A stretch of DNA of 64,000 nt from Aspidiotus rigidus (GCA_035079385.1 JAVHKY010000054.1:3573501-3637500), one strand, 5' to 3'. Positions 37,301 through 46,958 are shown, counted from the stretch's first letter. Made by a program: numbers and translations. Notes: a model not told the origin generated them from the letters alone.

Positions 37301-38804
37301 GTGAATCTTATAGAAAATTTTACGAGGAACAACTTTTGTTTGAAACTTTTTTCTCTAAAATGCTTAGTTTTCGAGAAAATTGTGAAAAACTGAATTTTGG
37401 GGATAAAGGTAGCCGCGGGAGACTGTGTGGAAGGCAGAGCGCGTAGGACTCTTCGGTATTTTAATCAGGGGGTTATACTGAGCATATTACAGAAGAAATA
37501 CCTTCCGTCACATTTATGGCCCATAATTGTCAATTTTTCATCTTTATTGACTGGACTAAAGTGACAGGACCAAAGAAAGATGATGAGCACAAAATTACAA
37601 ACTATACATTTACAAACCTCTGCACAGCCTTATAAGTTTTTTTTTTTTTTTAATCTCTCAGATTCCTCCATTGCTACGTAAATAAACGCCTTTTGAAATG
37701 TGGTGTTATAGGGAAATGAACAGAGAAAAAGACCAACGAAGAAGTACTCCAACTCACAAATTTACAGAAAAAATTCTCATGAAGAACATCCGAGCTGTCG
37801 GGAAAAATATCTGAAAAACAAAATAGAAAACGAAGAAGTGTTCAGAATGGTCGCGGAGGAGAAGATCACCGGAAAAGCTGGCCGAGGAAGAAGGAGAACT
37901 CATCTGTTCATTGGAACTCCCGAAGGAATTAAAAAGCTAAGTAGTTGTGATCAATTTGTCAAGTCGATCGTCCACTCGCTGACTAAGTTTTTGTATCCCT
38001 AAGTAGTTATTTCTAATTGTTGTAATCGCGGAAATGTCGATAGCGACCTCTTTTGCAGGAGATGTTAAAATTATAATAATCATCGCACAGAAACTCGGAG
38101 GATATCGAGATTTTTCACTCCAATCATGAACAATAATTGAGATAAGGGGTACTAGGGTCTAGGATTGTAGCAGAGATGCAAGCTAGAATAGACACATAAG
38201 GAGGAGTTCAACCGAAGGGACAACTTAGCTTAGTCAAAGGAGCATCAGAACATTTCAGTTTGAGGTTCGAGGCAGTACCTTTCCAATCGTGAACATCACT
38301 GGATGGAGAATTTTCCCTGACCTGACCAAAATAGGTTTACGGGTAAGTCTCTCGCGGAGCTAATGTAGTGAACTGAGAATATGAAAGTATAGAAGATACG
38401 ATCTACACCATTGTATGCGATGAGTTAAGATGATAAAGCGTGAAAATATTTTGATAGACAAAATTCAGTTTAGCATAAACGAATAAGGCAGATCTAAATG
38501 TCGTGGAACCCTCGCGTTCGATCACTCACACAGACTGTATATCATTATAGTAGCTTTTTCCTCAAATTCTGATTTCCCATTCTGTTGCCATTTTTTTTTT
38601 TTTTTTTTTTTTTTCAGTTTTCGTCGTAAAATCCCTATCCTTAATTTCAATACCAAATTTACTTACACCGGTGAGCTTCGTTTCCTGGAGCAGATCCGAT
38701 TGTTGCGGCCATAGCACCGCCCTAACCGCAAACGGTAAATATAAGGTGAATACGATCGATACGAAACCGGTACGTCCGTATAATTGCACTGCCGTGGTTT
38801 TCAT
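6212..38804 (-). CDS. Acid lipase (lysosomal/gastric lipase family), secreted
   Basis: This is an alpha/beta hydrolase that cleaves neutral lipid esters, of the family of lysosomal acid lipase and insect lipase 3-like proteins. Eight exons join in phase: 38804-38667, 31763-31553, 19056-18942, 18722-18485, 12848-12690, 10039-9955, 6883-6741 and 6406-6212. They encode 427 residues, a normal family length. Residues 1 to about 29 look like a signal peptide. The nucleophile elbow GHSMGTT carries Ser186. Asp357 (SQNDWLA) and His388 (NHMDFLF) complete the triad. Other family marks are [51 protein letters not shown] and LIHYGQ. One oddity is Cys99: the usual His-Gly oxyanion motif before LLCSS reads His98-Cys99. 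Introns 1, 2, 4, 5 and 6 are 2.6-12.5 kb and mostly packed with mobile elements; introns 3 and 7 are 219 and 334 bp. I am confident of the model. The substrate is inferred from the family. Confidence 0.93.
7326..9431. mobile_element. hAT-like non-autonomous element, GCTAGC-rich ends
   Basis: The element starts CAGGGCTGCTTAGCC and ends GCTAGCAGCCCTG, so the tips are inverted repeats (CAGGGCTGC). Flanking 8-mers GTACTAAG (7318-7325) and GTACTAAA (9432-9439) match at 7 of 8 positions, as expected for an hAT target-site duplication. The inner ends (7330-7450 and 9300-9425) are dense in GGCTAGCTAA-type words. The interior holds a hairpin at 7478-7616, an inverted pair of GTATTGGGGTTTAAACTT near 8130 and 8425, and repeats of GGCTTTCGGCTTTTGGCT at 8880-9135. 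No transposase is visible; open frames at 8185-8747 have no recognised domain. It lies in lipase intron 6. A second member is at 42385-43000. Confidence 0.75.
7478..7616. repeat. Hairpin MITE, copy 1
   Basis: The outer arms GTGACCTGCAATGAGAAAAG and its near-inverse ending GGTCAC fold over the whole length. Inner arms include GGATGCTCATTA and GGACACCATTT. It closely resembles the hairpin at 9440-9574 and lies inside the hAT-like element. Confidence 0.75.
9440..9574. repeat. Hairpin MITE, copy 2
   Basis: This is an almost perfect foldback. TGACCTGCGATGAGAAAAGG pairs with the end of the unit at 9574, and ACACCATTTCTCTCTGATT pairs with its inverse around TAGATGTCC. It sits directly beside the right target duplication of the hAT-like element, while copy 1 is inside that element. 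Confidence 0.8.
10807..11075 (+). pseudogene. Penelope-like GIY-YIG endonuclease remnant
   Basis: One frame reads [17 protein letters not shown], and after a frameshift near 10905 another reads [24 protein letters not shown] and TAIHR. These match the order of motifs in the GIY-YIG nuclease of Penelope-like elements: the YIG strand, an Arg helix, and an ALE helix with the Glu. The sequence differs clearly from the three copies elsewhere in the window, so it is a separate family. It is broken by a frameshift and lacks the reverse transcriptase part. It lies in lipase intron 5. Confidence 0.7.
11258..11990. repeat. Irregular tandem repeat with an AACCTGTTT end
   Basis: After GGAACCTGTTTCATAAA at 11258, variants of ACTTGGAAAAATTTTGACC followed by AGGTAYACTTGGTTTTGATC recur from about 11520 to 11950, spaced by roughly 60-120 bases. 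The same words occur at 31030-31160, 60084-60234 and 62830-63020. The block lies in lipase intron 5. Confidence 0.5.
12949..12977. repeat. (GA)n microsatellite
   Basis: An uninterrupted GA dinucleotide run lies in lipase intron 4, about 100 bp upstream of exon 5 in the sense of the gene. Confidence 0.95.
14372..16759 (-). mobile_element. Penelope-like retroelement, copy A (decayed)
   Basis: Read on the minus strand, the reverse transcriptase part lies at about 16690-15222. It shows [20 protein letters not shown] (about 16170), [14 protein letters not shown] (near 15970) and the active-site stretch [10 protein letters not shown] (near 15650). A stop codon follows that last motif directly. Downstream, 15210-14779 encodes a GIY-YIG nuclease: [34 protein letters not shown] and [11 protein letters not shown]. 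Frameshifts and stops break the coding region into at least five pieces. The 3' region to 14372 carries a hammerhead-like motif. The copy fills the loop of foldback element 1 and is diverged from copies B and C. Confidence 0.88.
14631..14670 (-). other. Hammerhead-ribozyme-like motif, Penelope copy A
   Basis: In the sense strand of copy A, TTGATAAT is followed by the hairpin GACT-GTTC-AGTC, then GAAA, then a weak GTGC/GCGT stem and GTC. This follows the hammerhead order of a CUGANGA box, stem II, GAAA, stem III and a cleavage triplet. The first C and the G of the box deviate, and I find no stem I, so activity is doubtful. Penelope-like elements are known to carry hammerhead motifs. Confidence 0.35.
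20245..20821 (+). mobile_element. R1-like LINE, 5' part of reverse transcriptase
   Basis: Two overlapping frames give the N-terminal half of a LINE reverse transcriptase. 20273 to about 20505 reads [15 protein letters not shown] and [16 protein letters not shown]. After a frameshift it continues with [50 protein letters not shown] and [10 protein letters not shown], the A-box Asp region. The element is truncated at its 5' side. The reading breaks exactly at AFN, where a Penelope-like insertion begins, and resumes at 24213. It lies in lipase intron 2 on the strand opposite to the gene. Confidence 0.85.
20822..24212 (+). mobile_element. Penelope-like mosaic insertion, copy B
   Basis: This is at least three joined Penelope-like pieces. 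Plus-strand reverse transcriptase occupies 20840-22880, with [20 protein letters not shown] at about 21777, [14 protein letters not shown] at 21980 and [15 protein letters not shown] at 22285. A short inverted 5' leader (22881-22911) follows, then a truncated GIY-YIG piece (22912-23192, +). An inverted N-terminal piece (23193-23670, -) comes next, and a second GIY-YIG piece (23690-24153, +) with [17 protein letters not shown] and [16 protein letters not shown]. Stops and frameshifts break the frames. The whole block interrupts an R1-like LINE. Its 3' edge falls inside the hammerhead-like motif (TTGAAGATGGTTTA at 24199-24212). Identity to copy C is high, so both look young. Confidence 0.85.
24213..25435 (+). 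mobile_element. R1-like LINE, 3' part (reverse transcriptase end and CCHC tail)
   Basis: The LINE reading resumes with [20 protein letters not shown], then [14 protein letters not shown] and [13 protein letters not shown]. The last should be YADD, so the active site is destroyed. Further frames give [39 protein letters not shown] (near 24871), and a zinc-knuckle-like tail [19 protein letters not shown] at about 25216. There are at least three frameshifts. Together with 20245-20821 it forms one element split by Penelope copy B. After the tail, GCCGAATC-type words repeat to about 25520. Confidence 0.85.
25436..28339. other. Lipase intron 2, no recognised gene
   Basis: Open frames here, the longest at 27423-28103 (+, 226 codons), have no domain, signal or splice context I can recognise. 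Positions 25880-26060 contain diverged words of the GGAAAAATTTCGAC family seen elsewhere. The rest is AT-rich without visible structure. Confidence 0.5.
28340..28379. repeat. (CT)n microsatellite
   Basis: A run of about 19 CT dinucleotides lies in lipase intron 2, some 50 bp left of foldback element 2. Confidence 0.95.
29580..29900. repeat. Tandem repeats in the centre of foldback element 2
   Basis: Three units of roughly 115 bp carry AAGGTCAAAATTTMCCC, then ATTTTGTACAATTCT, then TTAGCGCTGGGTCCGAAAAA. The third unit is shortened. Confidence 0.65.
29930..30400. repeat. Direct and inverted repeats in the centre of foldback element 2
   Basis: Three direct units of about 115 bp carry TTTCACGCGAAGGAGGGAAT, then AGCTCATCTTTCGTCATG, then GTGTTTGATAC. 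A fourth unit (30255-30400) is inverted, so the block itself can fold near 30250. Confidence 0.65.
31020..31165. repeat. Short tandem block of the GGAAAAATTTCGAC family
   Basis: Three units of about 50 bp vary on ACTTGAAAAAATTTTGATTC followed by TCGAGCTATATATGATAGG. It lies in lipase intron 2, close to exon 2. Confidence 0.5.
31764..33553. other. Lipase intron 1, part next to exon 2
   Basis: No gene is recognised. Frames at 32041-32298 and 33020-33618 look spurious; the latter is a C-rich stretch with no domain. GGAACCTGTTTCATGGGGGG at about 32880 is one end of the dispersed AACCTGTTT family. Confidence 0.45.
33617..33656 (-). other. Hammerhead-ribozyme-like motif, Penelope copy C, left
   Basis: In the sense strand, TTGAAGAT is followed by a short element ending TTATTAACC, then GAAA and GCGCTCGTCGAG. 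The stem II partner is partly mutated (AGTT against AACC). Compared with a hammerhead, the first C of CUGANGA is T, and no stem I is seen. Confidence 0.3.
36575..36612 (+). other. Hammerhead-ribozyme-like motif, Penelope copy C, right
   Basis: CTTGAAGATG, then TTTATTAACC and GAAA, are followed by GCG-TTCGT-CGTC, which can form a tiny stem III and ends in GTC. The order matches a hammerhead core, but the first base of the CUGANGA box deviates and stem I is not evident. Confidence 0.35.
37740..38003 (+). pseudogene. Possible LINE tail remnant
   Basis: One frame from about 37810 to 38001 reads [20 protein letters not shown] and continues with [10 protein letters not shown]. This resembles the basic Gly-Lys-Arg tail of many non-LTR retrotransposon ORF2 proteins. 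No reverse transcriptase is visible beside it. It lies in lipase intron 1, and the call is tentative. Confidence 0.35.
38591..38614. repeat. Poly-T tract (poly-A in lipase sense)
   Basis: A run of 24 T lies about 50 bp inside lipase intron 1 from the exon 1 donor at 38666. Confidence 0.9.
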
Positions 38805-41800
38805 CTATCACGCGCGATCACATGCGATTCGACAGCACAGTAGCGGGTGCCAAATGTAATCTGAAGACGTCGGCAATTTTTCGAATACATGTGCACCGCT
38901 CGAGTGTCTCGTGAACTGAAAGGCCTCGAGAACTGTTACGATCATTTCAAACCAGTTTACTCAAACAACTTACGCGCGTATACCAAACCGTATTGGTATA
39001 GGCAATGAATCAACATTTTCGGTACATTATTTACAGTGCGTTATATTACGTCACAATATATGGAACGGAAAAACGGAAGACGATGGCGAGGATGCGTCGA
39101 CGGAGAAATATTCGCGAGTAAACTAGATACCTATACAAATTCACCCCTCGGAGGAGGGTATGCAACATCGCGGTCTCCGATTTTCTGAAGTGAATAGCCT
39201 AACTAGATTACATTAAGCCTGATTTGAATAAACGATGTAATTAGTTCACTTAATGCATTAATTACAATACGCTACGTTTATCACATGTTTCTAGCTTTAT
39301 TAGTAGTCGCTGGCATAAGGTTAAGGACGGTACTTTTGCGTACTGGGGAAATTCGTATTGGGCTATATCATAAGCGCTGCTGTCGATTAAGAAACAATAA
39401 CTGACAAAGGAATCATCGAGTAAATGCTGTATACTTTGTAAATCGAGTCAACGTATACGAGTAAGTAATTTTACTTTATTTTTCATTCTTAAGCTTATTT
39501 TGTTTCTCCGCGACACTTCGTATGACCTCGGAAGATGAGGTCAATGCCGGCAAATTTGTACACTTCGTAGGCTATAAATAAGTAGAAATTTGAAGGAAAT
39601 CGAAAGAGTATGAATATTTCACGATGATGAATAGATTTTCGGTATCATTACCTAGAGTTCATCTGGAAATTAAATTCGAAAGAAATACTCTTTGGCGAGT
39701 GAAACAAACAGTCTATTCTCATTGATTGGGCTTTTGTTTTTAATATCATTCAAATTTGTATAAACATGAGGTACGAGAAGAATCTAAGCTTCTCGCTAAA
39801 TTAGTGTGTTCCTATTCCTTAGTCGTTAGTAAATTTTCCAGATGAAGTGCGTCATCTTTCTTGTTTTTTTTTTTTTCAAAAAATTCCCTGGTCAAACCAC
39901 AATTATACCGCTTAGTAGTTTAGGTTAAACGAACTCTTTCGCATAATCTATTTTTTGACCTCGTTATAAACAATGTTTGTGAAATATAATTAGGGACGGC
40001 GAAGCCCATTGAGAAGCTGACGTGTAATGTTTAAAATTATACTAAATTGTAGTTACGTCCGTTAGCCTATAATATAATAGACGTCATACATTTATTCTTC
40101 AATTACAAAATGTGGGTCCTATTTTTTACATATAATTCAAAATTGTTTTCCTCTATTACCTAATTTCTGTTCGTTTTTTTTACGTTGCTTTTTGTCGTCT
40201 CTCCTCATCCTCCTCTCCCTTTTCCTGAATAATTTTCATCATTCATTTCCTCTTCTGGGTCTCATTTCAATTGCCTATTCTGATGTTTTGTGGATCGATC
40301 GCTGTCCCGTGACACTTGATGTGATCTGTCACAAGAAAACCCCCTCAAGTAAAAAAGAGTACAACCTTTAAGAATATCTTTCTCGAACTTTTTTTTTCTT
40401 CGATTTTGGTTCCAATGACGTTGTGGCACATTACGGCAGGTAAATGAAAGTACACCAAGTTACTCAACCACGTAGAAATTTATTTAGCACGCGAAGATCT
40501 TTCGGCACACGGTCATCAAACTGAACAAGAAAACAACAGATAACCGAAAGGGAAAAATGAATATAACATATAAACAAGAAAAAGCATGAATTGACAAGGA
40601 AGGTGAATCACAACGTTCTCAAACCAAAATAACTCCCCTTCGATATCATACGATCCCCTAAAACATTTAGGTGAGAGTTGTCAAGGGTAGGTAGTAAGAA
40701 AAATCATCAACTTCGAACCATATATTGCCCCGAAGCGCTTGTTCCGAACTCCGTGCTTCGCCATCGTTATGGGCTCCCTAAGCTTCATAAACCGGAGACT
40801 TCGATAAGGACTATCATTTCCATGGTTTCTTCCCCTAATATCAATCGGTAGGCGTCCTTTCTGGATGTTTGGTTCAAGGAGTCCACTCTCTTCATCCCGA
40901 AACGCTCGCTTGTCAGTTATTTCGAGCCCACTGGAAAATTGGGCATCAATATCAAAACCGATTTCTCCTGTGCCCCGCTGTCATCAGCGGGGTCTCCTCT
41001 TTCAAAAACACTGTCATCTTTTTTCAGTGTTCCACCACAAAAAACATCAAAATGTTCTCAAATCGCCAGGAATTGACCACCTAACAACCAGGTGTGGCAA
41101 ACAAAACAAAAACGAAACTTTATTCAACAAAATGAAACATATTTTAGAAACCAAAACCATAAACAAGATAAAACAAAATTTAGCATTTAAAATTAACAAA
41201 ACAAAAACTAAAAATCTGCGCAAAATGAAACTTTGAATAAACAGAAACAATTTTACTGAAAAAACATGTGTTTATTGAGAAAAGTATGTTTTTATTGAGA
41301 AAAACATGTTTTTTCAAACAAATTCTTTTTCGGCAATCAGAACACAGACAAACGAAAAATTTGCCAAATGACAAAACTTGGACAAAAACAAAAAACTAAA
41401 AAAGTTGAGAACAAAAATAGAACAAAATCAAAAACTTTTTTGTTTGTCATGCCCGCTAACAACTCATAGAAATATCTCGCCAATAAACAAAATTCAGTGC
41501 TTCAGTCTGACCTAATTGTCTCTGTAACAACCTTGAGGGTTTTCTGTTCAAATTGGCAGGGTGATGACTGTGCGCTGTATGCTTTGGCAGTTGGGAAATA
41601 AACAAACTTTTTTGATGCCTGCGAATTACCAGATGCCATTTACCTTCAAAATTGTCAAATTAATACTTAAAAAGATGATAAAAGTTGAGTGTAGAGGTAT
41701 CTAATTGTAAACTATGAAAATTCAGCAATAATTATTTTGTGCTTATATACGCTAAAAAGTATTAAACCAGTCGTGATCAATAATCATTTATAAAATTTAG

Positions 41801-42384
41801 TTATTTGTGATCATCTTTTATGGGATGTCGGGAAGCCAAATCTGCTTCATTCAAGTGTTCTTTTGATTTTTTCATCTTTTCCCCTTATACCACCATAGTT
41901 CAGCTCACATTTTCAATTCCTCGTCGCTCGGTGAAAAACACGGGTGAAAAAGCAGCGCGACGCTAGCGCTGTCCGGTCTGAATTAAATACCTCGGCTCTT
42001 ATGAGAATTCCTATACAAAAAAAAGTATTTACTTTCAGCTTGCCCATTGACCTTACACCTACCATCAGACAAATACTCGCATTGTTAAAAACATTTTTTG
42101 CATACCCAAATCAAAACAAACTTTCAATGGCGATTAACTCCACGAAAAGCACTGCTGTACTAACGATGCGAAACGCGCTGTACCTATGTAAAGGATTTTA
42201 CAAGCCAGGGCATGTAAAGAAGTCATGTTAGCTTGACGTCACTAGATGTCCGGTGTGAAATGTATCGTATATCTAGTATGTTATATGATCTATGATCGAC
42301 TACAATCAGGAGAATCACTTCAAAGGAACACCTTTGAAAGTTTCAATTTGATTTGGATTTGGGTGTACAAAAAAGTACCTTACA
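38805..42384. other. Intergenic region between divergent lipase and reductase genes
   Basis: No credible gene is seen. Frames at 40865-41236 and 41944-42231 have no known domain. Positions 41090-41450 are A-rich with many AACAAAAAC words and repeats of AAAACATGTTTTTATTGAGA. The lipase promoter should lie just above 38804, but no clear TATA box stands out. Confidence 0.5.
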
Positions 42385-43000
42385 CAGGGCTGCTTAGCTA
42401 GCCGTTAGCTTTTAGCCATTAGCCGTTAGCCAAGGAATTTTGCTCAAGATTAGCTAGCTTGAGATCAAATTAGCAATTAGCTTAGCCTTTAGCCATTGAA
42501 ATTGAAGTAGCTAACAGCTAATTTTCATTGATTTTTTATTCAAAATCAGAAAGCACTAGCACTACCAGCGGGCCCAGTCAATACTTATTTGCTCTTTGAT
42601 TGCTCTAAAAATCTAAAACATGAGAGATAACAATGTCCACGTGAATTTTCATCCCATCTTTATAGGAAAGAATCACGTATTTTTGAATTTTGGTGCTAAA
42701 AAAGAGTATTTCTTACTCTCAAAAAAGAGTGTAAACTCTCGTTTGTTAACAGTACGCTGTTGAAAATTCTTGTTTTCTTTTTCTATTGCGAATTGCGATT
42801 AGCCCAAAAGTAACATCTCATTTAAAAACAGTTTGGAAGAAGCTGCAAAATGATACCCATGTTAAAATTTTTAGCTCTTAGCTAGCCGTTAGCTAGCCAA
42901 TCAGAGCAGATTAGCCATTAGCTGTTAGTTGAAGCCGATCACTCAAAAACGTTAGTTCTTAGCTCAGTTTTTAGCCAAGCTGATTGGCTAAGCAACTCTG
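42385..43000. mobile_element. hAT-like MITE, GCTAGC-rich ends
   Basis: The element starts CAGGGCTGCTTAGCTAGCCG and ends GGCTAAGCAACTCTG, inverted with two mismatches at the tip. Flanking 8-mers ACCTTACA (42377-42384) and ACCTTCCG (43001-43008) match at 6 of 8 positions. Both ends are dense in GTTAGCTTTTAGCCATTAGC-type words. It belongs to the same family as 7326-9431 but is only 616 bp long, with no coding capacity. Confidence 0.65.
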
Positions 43001-43013
43001 ACCTTCCGGATAA

Positions 43014-43105
43014 CTCAAAGTGTGTTTACATGTCTCGGACATGCTACACTCGCTGCGCTCGCTCGGCAAACTATTGTCCTCGCCATGTAAACACACACTT
43101 TTGAG
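43014..43105. repeat. Hairpin with 19-22-bp arms
   Basis: CTCAAAGTGTGTTTACATG pairs with CATGTAAACACACACTTTTGAG with small bulges. The loop contains CACTCGCTGCGCTCGCTCGG. It starts just after the target duplication of the neighbouring hAT-like MITE. Confidence 0.7.
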
Positions 43106-43436
43106 CCATACCGTGTAATATACTATTTCACTTTGCTGGATACAGCTACAAGAGTGCGCTGCGTCTCAAGATGTTGTCTATGGTTAACTTGTTTTCAATT
43201 ATTTTGCTTTTACTGTACTGGCAAAACTAATTCTTGCTTCAGTTTTTTAATGCACGCTCATATCTTACATATCATACAAATTTTACAGATTTTACTCATT
43301 TGACAGATTAGTTAAATTGTGCAAACTTGACAAATTAAACAGATTTTATTAATTAATTGCGACTGTGCACCAGAAAACCAGCGTAGTAAGCAAAAACCAG
43401 TTTCACCAGTCAATGCAATAAAATAAAAATACAATT

Positions 43437-43572
43437 TGTGACCCCGTCTACAGAAACCGGACTTAGTGTTCAATTACAATCAGGAGAAAAGGAATCTTTC
43501 TTCCTCTGTAAAATATCCTTTTCTCCTGATCGATATTCAACGCTGAGCCGGGTTTCTGTAGATGGGGTCACA
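43437..43572. repeat. Hairpin MITE TGTGACCCC...GGGGTCACA
   Basis: The outer arms TGTGACCCCGTCTACAGAAA and their inverse, plus inner arms ATCAGGAGAAAAGGA and TCCTTTTCTCCTGAT, make almost the entire 136 bp self-complementary. It lies 420 bp upstream of the reductase start codon. Confidence 0.8.
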
Positions 43573-43990
43573 TTTGTGTGTATTTGAAAACCTGTTCACC
43601 AATAATGATGACATATTTCTTTTGTGAGTTGTTGGGTTGGTGGTTGTCACCAAAGAATGTTTTTAGGGTCAGCCTGCATTGTACAGCTGTTTTGTGTATT
43701 GTTTAGCAGCGCAAGGAAATGTTGAGGTTGTTCACAATGGCAGCACTGGAATAAAATAACATTTTTTAAAAGAGGAAATATTTACTGGTAAAAACGAGCC
43801 ATCACAGGAATGACAGGATAGCGTGGACACCAGCCAAGGAATTTCGTTGGGGAAATTTTCTATATCTTCCTTCTCTTTGTATTTATTAAGCTAATTAGTG
43901 AATCTTCTTAATTACATCCATCAGGAATTTGAAATGAATAGAAAGGAGGTATCTCTAAAAACTAGTCGATACTTCTTGTTTTAGCGAAAT

Positions 43991-46506
43991 ATGGAGGAAA
44001 CGATAGGAGACTTTTTCGAAAATCGTTCGCTCTTCATAACTGGAGGAAGCGGATTTATGGGTAAAGTGCTGATTGAGAAATTGGCTCGTTCTTGCCCGGG
44101 TATCAAAAAGATTTACATTCTTCTTCGACCATCCAAGCACGGAAAATGTGGCCGTGATCGAATAGCTGATTTGGTAGATAAGGAGGTACAGAAATTCTAC
44201 ACAAAATACAGATACTTTCTCTTTCTCTCCGTACCTCCAAATCGATCTAATATTTCTCGTAACACGATTTCAGGTTTTCAAACGAATCAAAACGGAGCAC
44301 CCTGGTCACCTGGAGAAGATACTATATCCTATCGAAGGTGATGTACGAAAATTGGAGCTGGGTATTTCCGCAGAAGATCGTCAATTATTAATCGAAGAGG
44401 TTTCGGTTATTTTTCACGCTGCCGCTAGTGTCAGATTCGATGATCCGATCGACGACGCGATCATTATGAATACTAGAGGGACCAGAGAAGTAGTGAAATT
44501 GGCGAAGAAAATCAAAAATCTGGCGGTATATCGTTTGAAATATTTTCATTGAACAGTCGGTCTATTTTTGAGAGGAGTGAATCTTCCAATTCTGTTTTTT
44601 GTTATTTTGTTCTGTCCGAATTGTTGAAATTAGTGCTCAATTCCGATGAGGTAGCGATAAAGGGTCAGGACATCTTTCGGAATATTAGAATACCAATCTT
44701 TGTCTGCGGAAGGTATGCTCGACTTTCAACAGCTCGCGGACCGGGGACATGTCGGGTAGATGTCCACTGGTCGATATCTCATTCAAGTAGGCTATGGGAG
44801 GGAGAGTTGGGAGTATTATTTCTAAGTCTGCATGTACAGCTCTTGAGCTGTAAAAAAGGAAGAACGAGTGAATAACAAAATAATTGAATCATTCTACGTA
44901 TCAACGGGTACTTTAAGTATAAAGATTAAAAGACTTTGGTCGGGAACACCAAAACTCAATGACGAAATTCACTAGGATGAGGATACAAAAGGACGCCTTT
45001 TAGGGAAATGGAATATTTTAAAACTCCCTGGTCTAGTATTTCTATCTCACCGCACAAATGATGTATTGATATTGTCTCGTAGGTGCTAGTGCATGTTTCT
45101 ACAACGTTTTGTAACTGTTATCGAAAGACCGTCGAAGAAAAGATATACCCTGCGCCTGTAGACTGGCGAGAAGCAATCCATCTAGCGGAGACGGTCGATA
45201 AAGAGACGCTGATTTTACTGCAGGAAAAGTAAGGCTTTTCTAGTTTAAAAATGACGTTTCTCGGTACATGAATCAACTGAATGGAATTTATTTTAAAATT
45301 ACAGGTATTTAGGAGAGTTTCCGAATACGTACGTGTTTACGAAAAATCTGGCCGAAAAGATACTGGAGGACGAATGTCAAAATATTCCAACAGTTATTTA
45401 CAGACCGTCGATTGGTGAATTTAAAAAAAATTATTATTTTAAGTATCTCATGTTCCGTCGATGAAATGTTATTTTGATTTTGTTCAGTTATTGGCGCTTA
45501 CGATGAACCGATGCCGGGATGGATTGACACATTTCACGGTCCGGTAGGGTTGCTCATTGGTATTGGCAAGGGTGTCATTAGAGTTGCGTTCACGAGCACC
45601 GACACAAGGCCCGACTACATGCCAGTAGACTTGTCTATAAAGGGGATGATAGTTGCGGCATGGAAGAAAGCTGTTAAAGAGTTTAGTGAAGTTTCCTCGT
45701 TTCTAGTCATTGCCCTACAAAGGCCTCAATAATAATAACGAATTTACTTTGTATCCTAGGAAAGAGAACAACGAGATTACGATTTATAATAGCGCTACCA
45801 GATATAAATCGATAGATATGCGAGAGTTGGTAGATTTAGGAATGAACTTCACCACGAAATATCCTTTCCTCGATTCTTTATGGATACCCGAGATTACACT
45901 AACGGATAACCATGCGTACTTCTACATTATTACGATGATGAAACAATTTTTTCCTGCTGTCGTCATTGATGGTTTAGCCAAATTGCTGGGGAAGAAATTA
46001 CGCGTGTCGTAGGTTCAACCTCGTATACTCATAACCATAAATTCAAATTGTACAATACCTATATCAAATATTTTCGTGTGTCTCAGGAGTGTAGTAAAAT
46101 TGCAGCGTAAAATCTATCAAGCGTCGATGGCGTTATCGTATTTCACGTCGCAGAATTGGTCGTTCATAAACAAAAATTTCTTAGCTCTTCTGCAAGACAT
46201 CCCTGAGAGCGATCGAGAGGCGTTCGACTTTAATTTTCAAGACGTCAAGCCGGAAGACTATTTGAGTCGCGCGTTTTCAGGTGGTCATCAGTATTTACTT
46301 CAAACAGACATGAAAAGCATACCCGCGGCTATTCAACGATATAAAAGGTAGGCCTGAAGGATGTGAAACTTTTCATGATCGTTTTCAATAATATCTCATT
46401 TTTCAGGCTCAAATTCATTGACACTACCTTAAAGCTGATCATTGGATTCGTGATTCTCTGGTACTTTTGGTCTTATTTAGGTTTGTACGTTTCTACTTTA
46501 ATGTAG
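43991..46506 (+). CDS. Fatty acyl-CoA reductase (alcohol-forming)
   Basis: The enzyme reduces fatty acyl-CoA to fatty alcohol with NADPH, feeding wax, ether lipid or pheromone synthesis at ER or peroxisome membranes. Eight exons join in phase: 43991-44185, 44274-44525, 45083-45228, 45305-45414, 45488-45685, 45765-46005, 46087-46347 and 46407-46506. They give 500 residues, a typical length. The N-terminal Rossmann motif is TGGSGFMGK (residues 17-25). The catalytic YxxxK is YVFTK (207-211), and VSTTFCN and VIYRPSIV are also family marks. The C-terminal sterile-type domain follows, with a likely membrane helix at about 477-495. Most introns are 59-88 nt; intron 2 is 557. The exon 5/6 junction is my best fit (A/GTGAAG donor, GAAAG acceptor), and the exon 6 donor GTCGTA is weak. 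Chain-length preference cannot be read. Confidence 0.93.
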
Positions 46507-46845
46507 CTGTTCAACTCTACGATTTCTGCATTGGTAAGTATAGATAAACATACTTTGAACGATTTTCTTTCTAAATTTTTATTTGATTTGTTTTTCGTCG
46601 AAAAATTACACATAAAAACAGTCCACCGATGGAATTCAAATAAGCGATAAGTACGACTAAAGTACTAAATTATGGCTCGCTGATTCCGAGAAGACCGAAG
46701 TCGTATTCTAATGTAAATTTGTTAAAATGTAAATAATGGATGTATAGATTTTTCTCATAAATCTGTAAGCGTAAGGCAATTTCACTGACCTACTTATGGT
46801 ACACAGTCTCAAGAAAAATTAATTTAGATTCATGTACACGATTAA

Positions 46846-46851
46846 TTTATT
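46846..46851 (-). promoter_or_regulatory. Putative polyadenylation signal of the protease homologue
   Basis: AATAAA on the minus strand, 108 nt past the stop codon at 46959. It is placed by pattern only. Confidence 0.5.
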
Positions 46852-46904
46852 CTGCCTTCAGTTCTCCTGTATCATCTTTCGTTTATCTGTGAATAGGGAC
46901 TAGA

Positions 46905-46910
46905 AATAAA
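46905..46910 (+). promoter_or_regulatory. Putative polyadenylation signal of the reductase
   Basis: AATAAA on the plus strand, about 400 nt past the stop at 46506. It is the first canonical hexamer I found there. If used, the reductase and protease-homologue 3' UTRs overlap by at least 60 nt. Confidence 0.45.
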
Positions 46911-46958
46911 AATTTTTTGAAATATTCTTGACGTCGATTTTTTCATGTTTAAAAAAAA

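Noticed and set aside
40865..41236. Possible short protein gene or Penelope piece
   Set aside because: No reverse transcriptase or GIY-YIG motif can be matched in any frame.
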